A DNA stretch of 35,136 bases, from contig JAEEIH010000038.1 in the NCBI GenBank assembly GCA_016281275.1, positions 1-35,136 of the forward strand. The letters run 5' to 3'. Origin of the DNA: Lachnospiraceae bacterium. Its GTDB lineage: Bacteria; Bacillota; Clostridia; Lachnospirales; Lachnospiraceae. Shown in pieces: positions 1 through 7,802 of the stretch. The notes beneath the pieces were generated by a model. The model saw nothing but the letters and a program-made list of their open reading frames with translations. It was not told the origin of the DNA and did not search any database. A program made the position numbers and the translations under genes. Positions within the stretch are counted from its first letter, which is position 1. Each line of letters begins with the position of its first letter.

Positions 1-31
1 CCGTTGCTCTATCCAGCTGAGCTACTGGCAC
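1..31 (-). tRNA. Partial tRNA (5' part only), possibly tRNA-Arg
   Basis: Read on the minus strand from position 31, this is the 5' half of a tRNA: a seven-base acceptor strand GTGCCAG, the TA spacer and a D arm (GCTCAGCTGGATAGAGC). The window edge cuts it just inside the anticodon stem, so the anticodon is not visible. The D-arm pattern and acceptor resemble clostridial tRNA-Arg, but that identity is a guess. It is the last visible member of a three-tRNA cluster read leftwards from the promoter at 345-373. Confidence 0.8.
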
Positions 32-51
32 ATATAGCTATGCAAGCATAA

Positions 52-122
52 AGCGGGTGATGGGAATCGAACCCACGTGTCCAGCTTGGAAGGCTGGTGT
101 TCTACCATTGAACTACACCCGC
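52..122 (-). tRNA. tRNA-Gly (anticodon TCC)
   Basis: The minus strand gives a complete 71-nt tRNA. The acceptor strand GCGGGTG pairs with CACCCGC, the discriminator is T, the D arm is GTTCAATGGTAGAAC, and the T arm carries GGTTCGATTCC. The anticodon stem CCAGC/GCTGG encloses the loop CTTCCAA, so the anticodon is TCC (glycine). CCA is not encoded after the discriminator. It lies 20 bp from the partial tRNA and 22 bp from tRNA-Pro, consistent with one processed transcript. Confidence 0.95.
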
Positions 123-144
123 ATGTCACATATATTTAATTAGA

Positions 145-219
145 TCGGGGTGACAGGACTTGAACCTGCGACCTCCGGATCCCAAATCCGGCACTCGTAC
201 CAAACTGAGCTACGCCCCG
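145..219 (-). tRNA. tRNA-Pro (anticodon TGG)
   Basis: On the minus strand this 75-nt tRNA starts CGGGGCG and ends CACCCCG plus discriminator A. The anticodon stem CCGGA/TCCGG holds the loop TTTGGGA, giving anticodon TGG for proline. The T loop is TTCAAGT. The sixth acceptor pair reads C opposite A, a single mismatch in an otherwise complete stem. This is the tRNA closest to the shared promoter at 345-373, so it is transcribed first. Confidence 0.95.
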
Positions 220-344
220 CAGATACGACGAGGAAACTCAGTCAGCCGCTGTCCGGCTGCAAGAGCCAAACAGAGCCACTCCCTCCCCGAGGATAAAAAC
301 CGCTCACGGCTGTGAGTGACAACGCTGCCTCAACAGCAGAAGTT

Positions 345-373
345 ATTATATAACAGGGATTCGCAGTTGTCAA
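345..373 (-). promoter_or_regulatory. Consensus sigma-A promoter of the tRNA operon
   Basis: On the minus strand TTGACA (373-368) is followed by a 17-bp spacer and TATAAT (350-345). Both hexamers match the sigma-A consensus exactly. The promoter points left into tRNA-Pro, tRNA-Gly and the partial tRNA, leaving about 120 nt of leader before tRNA-Pro. A perfect promoter fits a highly expressed stable-RNA operon. Confidence 0.88.
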
Positions 374-407
374 ATAGAAAAATCACATATTTGCCATTTT
401 TTTGTTT

Positions 408-435
408 TTGACATGACACAATGCCTTGCTATATT
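408..435 (+). promoter_or_regulatory. Candidate distal sigma-A promoter for the surface protein gene
   Basis: TTGACA (408-413), a 16-bp spacer and TATATT (430-435) form a good sigma-A promoter on the + strand, about 35 bp from the divergent tRNA promoter. A transcript would start near 442 and carry about 130 nt of leader to the gene at 575. A second candidate lies just downstream at 447-475; which one is used cannot be told from sequence. Confidence 0.55.
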
Positions 436-446
436 GATTTCGATGA

Positions 447-475
447 TTGTATTTTTATGGCGGGACGGATATAAT
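447..475 (+). promoter_or_regulatory. Candidate proximal sigma-A promoter for the surface protein gene
   Basis: TTGTAT (447-452), a 17-bp spacer and a perfect TATAAT (470-475) point into the gene at 575, leaving roughly a 90-nt leader. Together with the candidate at 408-435 this suggests tandem promoters. The rest of the 220-574 gap holds the tRNA promoter and no gene that I can support. Confidence 0.6.
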
Positions 476-574
476 ATCGCTATAAACATATTTTGTGTGA
501 AGCCTGATGTTATCATGTATTAGGCGGAAAACAAGGTGCGGCGTTCAGTCGTACCTAAAGTGTAAGGAGGTATT

Positions 575-3316
575 ATGAAGAGATTTACCAGGATTTTGGC
601 AGTTGTTCTGGCCCTTGTTCTTGTGGCCGGAGTCGTTCCTGCTTCAGCAGCATCCGGCGATCTGTCGCTCACAAAAACAAAGAAGACCATCTTCGCTGAC
701 GGGTGCAGGGGAACAACCGCTGAAGGCAAGGTTGCCAAGTATTACGATTTTGCCGGAATTAAAAAGTTAGTTAAGAACTTTAACAGCAAGACGATGGACA
801 TCAAGCTCGAGAGCAGCGATACATCCGTTGTCGCAACGGATGACAAGAAGGATCGTGTAAATGCGGTGAAGCCCGGAAAAGCAACCGTTACCGTTTCTGT
901 ATACAATAAGAAAAGCTCGGAGCTTCTGTTCAGCGGGAAGATTACCGTTACCGTTAAAAAGAATGCCACAACAAGCACGCTTTTCATCGACGGTGTAAAG
1001 GACGGAGATTCCTTCAAAGAAGGAGATTCCGTTAAGGTTACCCTTACGAGAAAGTCCGGAACCGATACCGACCTTCGTCGTCTCGTTTCATCGGGAGACG
1101 GTGTGTCGATCGAGGAAGCCGGAACCAGAAAGTATAAGGTTACATTCAAAAAAGCGGGTACATTCACACTTACGGCAGAAAGCTACATGAGTGAGAAGTA
1201 CAGCGGAGCCACAGCTTCCAAGAGCGTATCGGTTACGGTAGCCGAGGCAAAGAAGGAAGAGGAAAAGAAGGAAGAGGAAAAGAAGGAAGAAAAGAAAGAG
1301 GAAGAGAAAAAGTCCGAGGAGGCTAAGCTGACAGTTGTCCAGACTGTAACCAATCAGTTTAAGCTCAGCGGTTCTGTGATCACTTCCACATTAAAGAAGG
1401 AAGACATCAAGATTCATTATGTTATTGCCAATACCGATGTTCCTCACAGCGGACTTATCGATAAGATCACGGTGAGCGAGGGCAGCGCGGTGGTGGACAT
1501 GCTTGCCGATTTTGCGCAAGGCATTACCTACTACGTTACGGTTGGCGGTGAGGAAGCAAGCTTCACCACACCTACAGTCAGCGCTACCGACCCCTTGAAG
1601 GCGGTTAAGGCTATCGACTTCAAAAAGCATCAGGCAAATGTCGGAGAGATAACGGATCTTGAATTCGTATTCTTCGATGAGAACAATGTTGATATCACCA
1701 GCCTTGTTAAGAACTATGCGTTGAGCAGCCTCTCTGTAACGGTCGTATCGGGAGAGCAGAACGGATTCCTCTCCGGAACAACCATTACGATGTATGAAAA
1801 AGGCAAAACAACCTCAATAAAAGCAGTTTTGACCATAGGTTATGACAGCGTTACAAGCAAGCCGATCGAGGTAGTAAAAGAAGGCATCGTAATGTGTGTC
1901 GAAAAACAGCTCCCTGTTGTACAGGCAGTTTATTTCACATTGAGCAACGACGGCGATTCGGTTTACTACAAGAAGGGTGATAAAGAGAATAAGGTCGTTT
2001 GCGTAGGTGACGGAGACTATGTTCTTGAAGTTCTCTTCCAGTATTCGGACCAATCCGTTAAGACACCTGCCGAGATCGGTGCGATCGCTAAGTCCGAAAC
2101 GGAAATGGTTGCCATGATCGGCGGACAGGGTTCTTCGGGCGGCAGCTACATCATTCCCAACATGACGGGACAGGCACTGATCAGATTCTACGTAGATAAC
2201 AAGGTTGTTCCGGGTGCAGACGTGGCGTTCAGTGTTCAGGAAGCACGTAAGGCGACCAGGGTGATTGCAACTCCCGACAAGAATACTCTGAACATCGGTG
2301 TTCCCGATGATTCTATCGAGATTACCGCAAAAGTACTTGACCAGTACAACACCGAAATGAAGAATGTTCCTCTTTACATCACACAGACGGAAGCATCTCT
2401 GAAGAATGTATCGGCAAGCTTTGGCTCATTTGATGCCAAAGGCAAGCTTCTTATTCAGAGTTCTCAGTGTAGCATTATCGGATCGCTTCCTTCGTATCCG
2501 GTTATAGCTAATGTTACTAACGGAGGAAATCTCTCTTGTCCGATATCGTTCAATGTTAAGAGCGTACCTTACGACTCTACAAAGCTTGCTTCATACGAAG
2601 GTGAGGTTATACTCGAAGGGAATAAGGATGCCAACGGACAAGTTGTCATCGATACCACCCTTAAGCAGGGTAATCAGGAATTTGAGGATACCGTAGCATA
2701 TATCAGATTCAGCAGTAATGACGGCACCGGTAAATATGCGGTTAAGGAAACGGCAGGCGTTCTCCTTTCTACGGCGCCCACAACCTCATTAAAGCCTTCG
2801 GATCTGAACACTACAGCCGGGAACTCTGTTGTAGCCATGACTATTCAGTATAAACCCGATAACGGACAGCAAGTGTTCATTACTTCGGCTGCCAACATCG
2901 ATGTATCCGAGTTTGTCATCGGCTTCACTCCTGTAAAATCCGGAAGCAAGCTTGCCAAGGGAATCTACACACTGATGGGATATGTTATCACATTTACGGA
3001 TAGCAGTACTATTATAAAGCCTCTTGGAGCAAAACAGATCACTGTTAAGGAATCCACACTTGGCGGAACCATCACCCAGAAGAAGGAAACGTACGCCGCA
3101 GCGGGAAGCATGGAACAGAGAGTCGCCGAATTCTTCGATTTCTATCTTGAAGGAGCCAAGCTTGATCCTACCATGATCAAGTCGGTAGAACACAACGATT
3201 CGAGTGCAAACAATTCTTCATATATTGTCAGCGTTACATTTGCACTCAGCAACTCTGTATATGGATCGTTTGATCTTAAGATTCCTGTTAACAGACTGAT
3301 CAAATTCTCGGCATAA
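575..3316 (+). CDS. Secreted Big/Ig-like repeat surface protein
   Basis: This 913-residue protein begins with a clear signal peptide: MKR, a hydrophobic run at about residues 8-22, then PASAA with cleavage near residue 25. The start is fixed by AAGGAGG at 564-570. Residues about 27-130 resemble a Big2 (bacterial Ig-like) fold, with the typical SSDTSVV and VKPGKATVTV signatures, and a second Ig-like module covers about 132-222. A highly charged Lys/Glu linker at about 224-252 comes from a GAAGAGGAAAAG repeat in the DNA. The rest is beta-rich with no catalytic motif recognised. There is no LPXTG, SLH or transmembrane anchor, so attachment to the wall is unknown. Its role is probably structural or adhesive at the cell surface; the substrate is unknown. 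It is a single-gene unit with its own promoters and terminator. Confidence 0.85.
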   Translation: MKRFTRILAVVLALVLVAGVVPASAASGDLSLTKTKKTIFADGCRGTTAEGKVAKYYDFAGIKKLVKNFNSKTMDIKLESSDTSVVATDDKKDRVNAVKPGKATVTVSVYNKKSSELLFSGKITVTVKKNATTSTLFIDGVKDGDSFKEGDSVKVTLTRKSGTDTDLRRLVSSGDGVSIEEAGTRKYKVTFKKAGTFTLTAESYMSEKYSGATASKSVSVTVAEAKKEEEKKEEEKKEEKKEEEKKSEEAKLTVVQTVTNQFKLSGSVITSTLKKEDIKIHYVIANTDVPHSGLIDKITVSEGSAVVDMLADFAQGITYYVTVGGEEASFTTPTVSATDPLKAVKAIDFKKHQANVGEITDLEFVFFDENNVDITSLVKNYALSSLSVTVVSGEQNGFLSGTTITMYEKGKTTSIKAVLTIGYDSVTSKPIEVVKEGIVMCVEKQLPVVQAVYFTLSNDGDSVYYKKGDKENKVVCVGDGDYVLEVLFQYSDQSVKTPAEIGAIAKSETEMVAMIGGQGSSGGSYIIPNMTGQALIRFYVDNKVVPGADVAFSVQEARKATRVIATPDKNTLNIGVPDDSIEITAKVLDQYNTEMKNVPLYITQTEASLKNVSASFGSFDAKGKLLIQSSQCSIIGSLPSYPVIANVTNGGNLSCPISFNVKSVPYDSTKLASYEGEVILEGNKDANGQVVIDTTLKQGNQEFEDTVAYIRFSSNDGTGKYAVKETAGVLLSTAPTTSLKPSDLNTTAGNSVVAMTIQYKPDNGQQVFITSAANIDVSEFVIGFTPVKSGSKLAKGIYTLMGYVITFTDSSTIIKPLGAKQITVKESTLGGTITQKKETYAAAGSMEQRVAEFFDFYLEGAKLDPTMIKSVEHNDSSANNSSYIVSVTFALSNSVYGSFDLKIPVNRLIKFSA

Positions 3317-3349
3317 CCGCTGAAAGCAATAACTACAGATATAAAGCAG

Positions 3350-3384
3350 AAAGCCCTGCCTTCGAAAGAAGGTGGGGCTTTTGT
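3350..3384 (+). terminator. Rho-independent terminator after the surface protein gene
   Basis: A 14-bp stem (AAAGCCCTGCCTTC with GAAGGTGGGGCTTT, two G-U pairs) closes a GAAA tetraloop and is followed by TTTTGT. It sits 33 bp past the stop codon. The A tract on the 5' side may let it also act weakly on minus-strand transcripts from the convergent AAA+ gene. Confidence 0.85.
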
Positions 3385-3439
3385 GGCAGTGATAACATTG
3401 CGCTACGGCAAAATACTTTCCGCACACTGTGCAGAGACG

Positions 3440-3551
3440 GCATTATGTCGCGGTAGTATTATGTCGTGGCAGTATTGAGTCGCGACAGTATTATGTCGCG
3501 GCAGTATTATGTCGCGATAGTATTATGTCGAGACGGTATTATGCAGCGGCG
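3440..3551. repeat. Seven tandem copies of a 16-bp unit
   Basis: Seven head-to-tail units of exactly 16 bp fill this stretch, with consensus GTATTATGTCGCGGCA. Units start at 3440, 3456, 3472, 3488, 3504, 3520 and 3536. The GTATTATGTCG core is best kept and the last five bases vary. The array lies between the 3' ends of two convergent genes, starting about 55 bp past the terminator and ending 16 bp from the AAA+ stop codon. Sixteen is not a multiple of three and no open frame uses it, so it is non-coding. No spacers separate the units, so it is not CRISPR. Confidence 0.92.
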
Positions 3552-3567
3552 CCGGGATGAATGGGCA

Positions 3568-5721
3568 TCAGATCGTGTCCCCGGCGATGTCACTCAGATC
3601 AAAGTCTTGGGAGAAGAGAAGTGAAAGATCCCCGTTCGGTTCTGCAACAAGCCTCCTTGACTGGTTGAGGATCGCTTCCTCCACTTTGTTACGGGCGAGA
3701 CGACCGTTGCCCGCATCGGACGGACGAAGTGCCTGGACTGCATTAAAGTACGAAAGAAGTGACGGATCTGCTCCTTCGTCGATCGTGTACCCTTTGCTTC
3801 GGGCGATGGAATGAGAGATCGCGACAAGCTCTTCTCCCGTGTAATCGGGGAAGTTTATGAGGTTCGGGAAGCGACTCTTAAGACCTGAGTTTGAGGTCAG
3901 GAATTCTTCCATTTCATTACTGTAACCGGCGAGGATAACAACAAGGTTGTCCCGATTGTCCTCGATGCCTTTGACGAGCGTGTCGATCGCTTCGAGACCG
4001 AATGAATCATCGGTTCCCCGATAAAGGCTGTAGGCCTCGTCGATAAAGAGTACGCCGCCGATCGCAGATTTGATCACCTGATTGGTAAGAGGAGCAGTGT
4101 GACCGACATATCTTCCGACAAGGTCGGCGCGCGAAACCTCAACAAGCTGTCCGCCTGTGAGTACGCCGATCGCCTTCAGGTAGCGGCTTATGATACGCGC
4201 GATCGTTGTTTTTCCGGTACCGGGATTCCCGGTGAAGATCATGTGCTTTGAAACATCGCTGCTTTTTAAGCCTTCTTCCGATCTGCGTTTCTTTATCCTG
4301 TAGTATTCCTCGAGACCGAGGATGTATTCCTTGATTGCCTTTAGTCCGACGATCTTGTCGAGTTCCTCACGTACCGCTTCGAGACCAGCCGTATATGTTG
4401 CGGGAAGGCAGGCAAAGAGGTCTGTTACTTCACCGCCGCTCTCGGCTGTGACACGTCCTTCTTCCGACATATAGAGATGAATGTCGGCACCTTCGGGCAG
4501 ATCTGTTTCAAGCCTTATCTGCACAAGCGCATCAAGGAAGTCTTCATAAAACTTAAGAACCGCCTTGAGACCGGCATTTTTATCGCTCTGTGCGATGCTG
4601 AAGTCGACAACTTCGTCTGCAACGTGAAGGTTGAAGTGAAGGTGGGTAGAAGAGAGATCACGGAGCTTGTTCATCTCGATCGATGCGATCTGGGCAATCG
4701 TGTCGCGACCGAGTCGGTTTGTTTCGCAGATATCTGTTATCGAATTGACAAAAGGTGCGCCGAAGCAATCGGCGAGCTTTTCGATAGATCCGGTGCTCAC
4801 GAAAACCAAGAACTTGCCCTGAACGTCGAAGGTTCCGACAGCGTCGTGCGCGAGCGAGTTCGCAACGTTGATGAGCTGCCCGTTCTGAAGTACGTAACGG
4901 GACGAAAGTTGACACTGCCCTTTCATCACGAGGTCGCACAGATTGTTAAGGAATGAAATGTGGCAGTTCTCAAAATTCTCAAAGAGGATAACTTCATTAT
5001 CCGACGAGAGAGCGCAATAAAGATCCTGAAGGAAAAGCTTTTCTTCTCCCGCCGAAGGATAAAGGGAAAGATCGATCAACGTTACCTCGGGGTTGCGGAG
5101 AATTCCGCGCTCGGCCATCTTTTTGACTGCGGTGGAAAGAGCGAAGTGACGACCCGTATAGGCGGGACCGGTGATGTAAATCGTGTTGGCGGGAAGCTTT
5201 CCGGGACGGGACAGTACGTAGGGACGTTTGAAAGCAATCGTGAGCTTTTTCAAAAAAGCCTCCTGACCGAGGACAGTTTCCATAAGCTCGTCCGCGAGAC
5301 CGTTGAATTTCTCGGGACCGGGGGTTACGGGTTTGCCGCCGTTATAATCGTGATCGATATTCCCGGTAAAATCGTCGAGTTCCTTCTCGAGCTTTTTGGC
5401 GTCGGATAAAGCTTCGTTTATGCCGGAATAAGATACCTGTGTGTCAATATAGGCGCTTGAAGAGTCCTGCGCCGAAGCCGCGCTTTTGTAAGAGGGTCGG
5501 TCGTCAAGACTGATCCCGCGTTCTTCGCACATCTTACCGATGTCGAGTGCGGTTTGATATGATGCGTCAGGAAGGCTTCTGCCGGTAACCTTACGAAGGT
5601 TGTCGAGCAGGTTGCCGCCTTCTTTCTTGCGCCTTTTTTGAGCTTCTTTTATTTCTTCGAGAGTGTAGTTGTTTTTCTTTCCGAGGATTCCGTTCAGAGA
5701 ATCGTCAATATCGTCGCGCAT
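3568..5721 (-). CDS. Two-module AAA+ ATPase: degenerate Clp-like domain plus CbbX/SpoVK-like domain
   Basis: The 717-residue product has two AAA+ modules. The C-terminal one (about 445-717) is a classic CbbX/SpoVK/EccA-type ATPase: Walker A GNPGTGKT at 498-505, Walker B LFIDEA at 558-563, sensor region VVILAGY and an arginine in LKSRFPN. The N-terminal one (about 140-360) looks like a Clp D2 module with broken motifs: GPAYTGRH replaces Walker A at 185-192, and VILFENFENCH stands where Clp proteins have a Walker B Asp-Glu. A Lys/Arg-rich segment of about 100 residues precedes it. ATG at 5721 is chosen because AAAGGG lies just upstream; a longer frame opens only at a TTG inside the likely promoter. 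It is the only minus-strand protein gene here. Client and pathway are unknown. Confidence 0.85.
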   Translation of the reverse strand: MRDDIDDSLNGILGKKNNYTLEEIKEAQKRRKKEGGNLLDNLRKVTGRSLPDASYQTALDIGKMCEERGISLDDRPSYKSAASAQDSSSAYIDTQVSYSGINEALSDAKKLEKELDDFTGNIDHDYNGGKPVTPGPEKFNGLADELMETVLGQEAFLKKLTIAFKRPYVLSRPGKLPANTIYITGPAYTGRHFALSTAVKKMAERGILRNPEVTLIDLSLYPSAGEEKLFLQDLYCALSSDNEVILFENFENCHISFLNNLCDLVMKGQCQLSSRYVLQNGQLINVANSLAHDAVGTFDVQGKFLVFVSTGSIEKLADCFGAPFVNSITDICETNRLGRDTIAQIASIEMNKLRDLSSTHLHFNLHVADEVVDFSIAQSDKNAGLKAVLKFYEDFLDALVQIRLETDLPEGADIHLYMSEEGRVTAESGGEVTDLFACLPATYTAGLEAVREELDKIVGLKAIKEYILGLEEYYRIKKRRSEEGLKSSDVSKHMIFTGNPGTGKTTIARIISRYLKAIGVLTGGQLVEVSRADLVGRYVGHTAPLTNQVIKSAIGGVLFIDEAYSLYRGTDDSFGLEAIDTLVKGIEDNRDNLVVILAGYSNEMEEFLTSNSGLKSRFPNLINFPDYTGEELVAISHSIARSKGYTIDEGADPSLLSYFNAVQALRPSDAGNGRLARNKVEEAILNQSRRLVAEPNGDLSLLFSQDFDLSDIAGDTI

Positions 5722-5728
5722 ATACTTA

Positions 5729-5828
5729 CCCTTTCGTTTGTTCGCCTTTTCGAGCCCGTGTTTGTAGGGATCGATATAACCTTTCGTTTCTTCGGCTTTT
5801 CGAATCCGTGTTTGTAGGGATCGATATA
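5729..5828. repeat. 50-bp tandem duplication in the AAA+ gene leader
   Basis: Two head-to-tail 50-bp copies (5729-5778 and 5779-5828) differ at four positions. On the minus strand each copy ends in a GAAAGG Shine-Dalgarno-like sequence, but only the gene-proximal copy is followed by a usable ATG (5721). The duplication therefore lies in the 5' untranslated leader between the promoter at 5852-5880 and the start codon. It explains the spurious upstream extension of the reading frame. Confidence 0.9.
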
Positions 5829-5851
5829 TATGTAATTTTGATCGTAGAAGT

Positions 5852-5880
5852 ATTTTATAACATGGCGCTTTTTCTTTCAA
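5852..5880 (-). promoter_or_regulatory. Putative sigma-A promoter of the AAA+ ATPase gene
   Basis: On the minus strand TTGAAA (5880-5875), a 17-bp spacer and TAAAAT (5857-5852) form a plausible promoter. Transcription from about 5845 would exclude any start codon at 5880, supporting translation from 5721. The leader would contain both copies of the 50-bp duplication. Confidence 0.55.
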
Positions 5881-5912
5881 GCCGAGTCCGGAAGAAGACT
5901 ACGTTTCGCCGG

Positions 5913-5979
5913 AGGAAAACGATTTCCTCGGTCCAAGTTGGTCCTTTGGTCCGGGTGTGCGCGGAGACATCGTTTTCCT
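5913..5979. repeat. 11-bp inverted repeat between divergent genes
   Basis: AGGAAAACGAT (5913-5923) is perfectly complementary to ATCGTTTTCCT (5969-5979), with a 45-bp interior containing two AAGTTGG-type motifs. It lies in the gap between the minus-strand AAA+ gene and tgt, upstream of a TATAAT at 6019-6024 that may be the tgt -10 box. It could be an operator or a hairpin; nothing identifies a binding protein. Confidence 0.5.
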
Positions 5980-6082
5980 TTGCCCAAGTTGGGTATTGCG
6001 GGAATGCGGTTCTTTGGGTATAATCGTACCGTGTCGCATTCTTAGTGTTTGGGAAGTGCTTATAGGAAACAAATGCTAAATT

Positions 6083-7243
6083 ATGAGGGATGCGAATTCC
6101 GGGACAGACATGTACAGTATATTATGCAGGGACGGCGGCGCGAAACGTGCCAGGCTCGTTACCGTTCACGGGACGATCGAAACACCGGTGTTTATGAATG
6201 TGGGAACTGTGGCTGCCATAAAGGGTGCCGTTTCTTCGGTTGACCTTGAAGGACTCGGCACGCAGGTAGAGCTGTGCAATACCTACCACCTTCATGTGCG
6301 TCCCGGTGACGAAGTGGTCAAAAAGATGGGCGGACTGCAGAAGTTCATGAACTGGCATCGCCCGATCCTGACCGATTCGGGCGGGTTTCAGGTTTTTTCG
6401 CTTGCCGGACTGCGCAGGATCAAAGAAGAGGGAGTTACGTTCAATTCACACATAGACGGAAGGGTCATCCGGATGGGGCCGGAGGAGAGCATGCAGATTC
6501 AGTCGAATCTTGCGTCCACGATCGCGATGGCGTTTGATGAATGTCCTCCGAGCACAGCCGAAAAGTCATATATCACCGAGTCTGTTGCGAGAACCACAAG
6601 GTGGTTGGTGCGCTGTCGGGACAAGATGAGAGAACTGAATTCCCGTGAAGACACGATCAACCCCGACCAGCTGCTTTTCGGCATCAATCAGGGCGGCATA
6701 TATAACGATATCAGGACGGAGCATGCAAGGCAGATAAGTGAGCTCGATCTTCCGGGATATGCTATCGGAGGTTTGGCTGTAGGAGAAACGCACGAGCAGA
6801 TGTACGACGTGCTTGACCATGTGGTTCCCGAACTTCCTTCGGATAAACCGGTGTACCTTATGGGTGTCGGAACCCCGGCAAATATCCTTGAAGCCGTCGA
6901 CAGAGGCGTTGATTTCTTCGATTGTGTTTATCCCACAAGGAACGGACGCCACGGTCATGCCTATACGAGGTTCGGAAAGCTCAATCTTTTGAATGCAAAG
7001 TATGAAACGGATGAAAGACCGATAGAAGAAGGTTGCGACTGCCCGACCTGTAGAAATCATTCCCGCGCATATGTGCGTCACCTCTTGAAGAGCGGGGAGA
7101 TGCTCGGGTGCAGGCTGATGGTGATGCACAATCTTTGGTTCTACAACAACCTTATGGCTCAGATACGCGATGCGATCGAAAAAGGGTGTTACAGCGATTT
7201 TAAGAAGCACATTCTTGAATCGATGGAACAGGGTGAGAATTGA
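6083..7243 (+). CDS. tgt: Queuine/preQ1 tRNA-guanine transglycosylase
   Basis: The enzyme exchanges guanine 34 of GUN-anticodon tRNAs (Asp, Asn, His, Tyr) for the queuosine precursor preQ1. The 386 residues match the bacterial family length. Visible signatures are TDSGGFQVFSL (98 is the Asp matching the E. coli D89 position), FDECPP at 151-156, GGLAVGE for the base pocket, and D280 in FDCVYPTRNGRHG, the expected nucleophile. The zinc site CDCPTC plus H349 (Cys 318, 320, 323) is intact. ATG at 6083 is kept, but homologues usually begin near MYSILCRDGG, which would put the start at 6110; neither has a strong ribosome binding site. YajC follows, as in many bacteria. Confidence 0.96.
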   Translation: MRDANSGTDMYSILCRDGGAKRARLVTVHGTIETPVFMNVGTVAAIKGAVSSVDLEGLGTQVELCNTYHLHVRPGDEVVKKMGGLQKFMNWHRPILTDSGGFQVFSLAGLRRIKEEGVTFNSHIDGRVIRMGPEESMQIQSNLASTIAMAFDECPPSTAEKSYITESVARTTRWLVRCRDKMRELNSREDTINPDQLLFGINQGGIYNDIRTEHARQISELDLPGYAIGGLAVGETHEQMYDVLDHVVPELPSDKPVYLMGVGTPANILEAVDRGVDFFDCVYPTRNGRHGHAYTRFGKLNLLNAKYETDERPIEEGCDCPTCRNHSRAYVRHLLKSGEMLGCRLMVMHNLWFYNNLMAQIRDAIEKGCYSDFKKHILESMEQGEN

Positions 7244-7360
7244 CCGGTCTCGGTACATAATCAACAAGACACTTGCACAGAGTTGTGGTGTAAATAGAAA
7301 AGCCTGTATTCCGGGCAAAAGAAAAAAGAAATGAAGCAAAGCTTCATACAGGAGGTAAAC

Positions 7361-7708
7361 ATGTTTCCTTTTATACTTGACGAAGCAACAACAGCTGCTG
7401 CAGCCGGACAGGAAGCCGGCGGGATCGGATCTTGGCTTCCGATCATCATCTACGTTGTGATCCTCGGCGCAGTTTTTTATTTCCTTGCGATCAGACCCCA
7501 GAAGAAGCAGCAGAAGCAACAGGCAGCGCTCATCGAATCAATTGCGGTCGGTGACAGTGTACTTACTTCAAGCGGTTTCTACGGAGTTGTTATCGATGTT
7601 ATGGATGAAGTGCTCGTTGTTGAGTTCGGTAACAATAAGAACTGCCGTATCCCGATGAAGAAAACGGCCGTTGTTGAAGTGGAAAAGCCTGTTAAGGATG
7701 AACCGTAA
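7361..7708 (+). CDS. yajC: Preprotein translocase subunit YajC
   Basis: This 115-residue protein has one N-terminal membrane helix (about residues 25-45, IIIYVVILGAVFYFLAI) followed by the hallmark RPQKKQQKQQ and a small soluble domain with the VGDSVLTSSGFYGVV signature. YajC associates with SecDF-YidC and modulates SecYEG export. The start is chosen at 7361 because AGGAGG lies at 7350-7355; an in-frame upstream ATG at 7331 has no such site. It lies 117 bp after tgt, the conserved tgt-yajC order, though secD/secF do not follow. Confidence 0.94.
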   Translation: MFPFILDEATTAAAAGQEAGGIGSWLPIIIYVVILGAVFYFLAIRPQKKQQKQQAALIESIAVGDSVLTSSGFYGVVIDVMDEVLVVEFGNNKNCRIPMKKTAVVEVEKPVKDEP

Positions 7709-7723
7709 CAAAACAGATCCTTT

Positions 7724-7743
7724 TGTGACAAACATGTGACAAA
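7724..7743. repeat. Two direct TGTGACAAA repeats upstream of the Big2 lipid-less surface gene
   Basis: TGTGACAAA occurs at 7724-7732 and again at 7735-7743, an 11-bp spacing of about one helical turn; a related TGTGAC lies at 7770-7775. The repeats fall 60-80 bp upstream of the start codon at 7803. They could be an operator or -35-like elements; I found no matching -10 at standard spacing. Confidence 0.45.
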
Positions 7744-7802
7744 GTTCTATGGTATCCTCAGTATAGGATGTGACGCATGGATTTACACCGGAGGATCAGG
7801 AA

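Noticed and set aside
3440-3551. 16-bp repeats as CRISPR
   Set aside because: Units are directly abutting with no spacers and are too short for typical CRISPR repeats.
5722-5880. Upstream extension of the AAA+ protein from position 5880
   Set aside because: The start would be TTG within the putative -35 box, and the added residues come from the 50-bp duplication in the leader.
6566-7519. 317-residue minus-strand open frame
   Set aside because: It covers tgt and yajC on the opposite strand, both of which have clear family signatures.
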